The notes under the pieces: generated by a model
What the model saw: the letters and a program-made list of their open reading frames with translations, nothing else
Told to the model about the DNA's origin: nothing
Databases searched by the model: none
NCBI GenBank assembly: GCA_029907755.1
Contig: JARYLH010000086.1
Span: 1 to 6,107, forward strand
Source of the DNA: Candidatus Methanosuratincola sp.
GTDB taxonomy: Archaea > Thermoproteota > Methanomethylicia > Methanomethylicales > Methanomethylicaceae
Reading direction: 5' to 3'
Length of the DNA: 6,107 nt
Shown here: one piece after another, positions 5,628 to 6,107 of the stretch
Layout of the letters: the number at the start of each line of letters is the position of its first letter
Position numbering within the stretch: position 1 is the first letter of the stretch
Translations under genes and position numbers: made by a program

Positions 5628-6107
5628 CCTTATCGAATTCAAAGATGTAAAGGTCACTTTCAAGATGGATGGCATGGAAGTGAGGGCGCTCCGGGGGGTG
5701 GATCTGGATCTGCAGAGAGGCGAGGTATTAGGCATTCTTGGGGAGTCCGGTAGCGGCAAGACCGTCTTGCTACACGCTGCGCTGCGCCTCCTGCCTGATA
5801 ATGCCAAGGTCAACGGACAAATAATTTACAGCGGAAGAGACTTGGTCAACATGGATCGAAAGGAGGCGATGCAGCTCATAGGGCGAAACTTTGCCCTCAT
5901 CCCACAGGGGTTCGGGTCGCTAAACCCCCTCCTCAGATGCTGGCTCCAGATTTCTGAGAGGCCAATCGAGCATTTCAAGATAGGAAAAAGAGGCGGTTAC
6001 GAAATCGCGGAGCGTCTACTTTCAGAAACCGGCGTGCCCTCACCAGCTGTGACTGCGAAGGGGTACCGGCACCACCTGAGCGGAGGTATGATCCAGCGCG
6101 TGCTTGT
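5620..6107 (+). CDS. Oligopeptide/nickel-type ABC transporter ATPase (OppD/DppD-like), 3' end cut by window
   Basis: These are the first 162 complete codons of the second ATPase of the importer. The protein starts LHSLIEFKDVKVTF (first residue read as Met), a normal beginning for this domain. Walker A GESGSGKT is at 41-48, the Q-loop Gln96 sits in LIPQGFGSLNP (93-103), and the signature HHLSGGMIQRVL (151-162) runs into the window edge, so Walker B, the switch His and the C-terminal extension are not visible. LSGGMxQRV is the form usual for OppD/DppD, suggesting it pairs with the preceding F-like subunit. The TTG start is supported by GAGGTG 8 nt upstream and gives an 8-bp overlap with the previous gene, consistent with coupled translation. 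No frameshift or missing motif is seen in the part present. Confidence 0.92.
   Translation, partial: MHSLIEFKDVKVTFKMDGMEVRALRGVDLDLQRGEVLGILGESGSGKTVLLHAALRLLPDNAKVNGQIIYSGRDLVNMDRKEAMQLIGRNFALIPQGFGSLNPLLRCWLQISERPIEHFKIGKRGGYEIAERLLSETGVPSPAVTAKGYRHHLSGGMIQRVL

Overview
This window looks archaeal. The evidence is the solute-binding protein, which has an uncleaved N-terminal membrane anchor, no lipobox cysteine and many N-glycosylation sequons; heavy use of AGG/AGA arginine and ATA isoleucine codons; two probable TTG starts, one with a clear GAGGTG ribosome-binding site; and TATA-like boxes rather than clear -35/-10 pairs. No lineage marker is present. The tetrapyrrole genes would suit a methanogen or a cobamide-making archaeon, but the window cannot decide between them.

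Layout. Bases 1-612 (+) hold the 3' part of a cobyrinate / Ni-sirohydrochlorin a,c-diamide synthase (CbiA/CfbB family). Its stop lies 5 bp from the stop of a convergent, short precorrin-2 dehydrogenase-like gene (618-1061, -). A 171-bp divergent region (1062-1232) carries two direct AATAAGC repeats 20 bp apart, an inverted repeat and candidate TATA boxes for both directions. From 1233 to the window edge, one tightly packed plus-strand operon encodes a complete Opp/Dpp/Nik-type ABC importer: a solute-binding protein, two permeases and two ATPases, the last cut off by the window end. The junctions are a 20-bp gap and then overlaps of 4, 1 and 8 bp.

How the genes may fit together. Precorrin-2 dehydrogenase makes sirohydrochlorin. 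After metal insertion, a CbiA/CfbB enzyme amidates it, either directly (nickel, F430 route) or after several corrin-ring steps (cobalt, B12 route). The importer belongs to a family whose members carry peptides, nickel chelates or, in some cases, heme and aminolevulinate. Its position beside tetrapyrrole genes makes a metal, metal-chelate or tetrapyrrole substrate a reasonable guess, but peptides cannot be excluded from sequence.

Most notable points: a dehydrogenase that stops right after its NAD-binding domain and has Thr where CysG has its catalytic Asp; a 20-bp A/T-only palindrome with a T7 run at the start of the first permease gene, which could reduce expression relative to the binding protein; an inverted repeat directly upstream of the importer's candidate TATA box; and a five-cysteine tail on the first ATPase. 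I see no mobile element, CRISPR array, tRNA or rRNA, and no clearly novel system.
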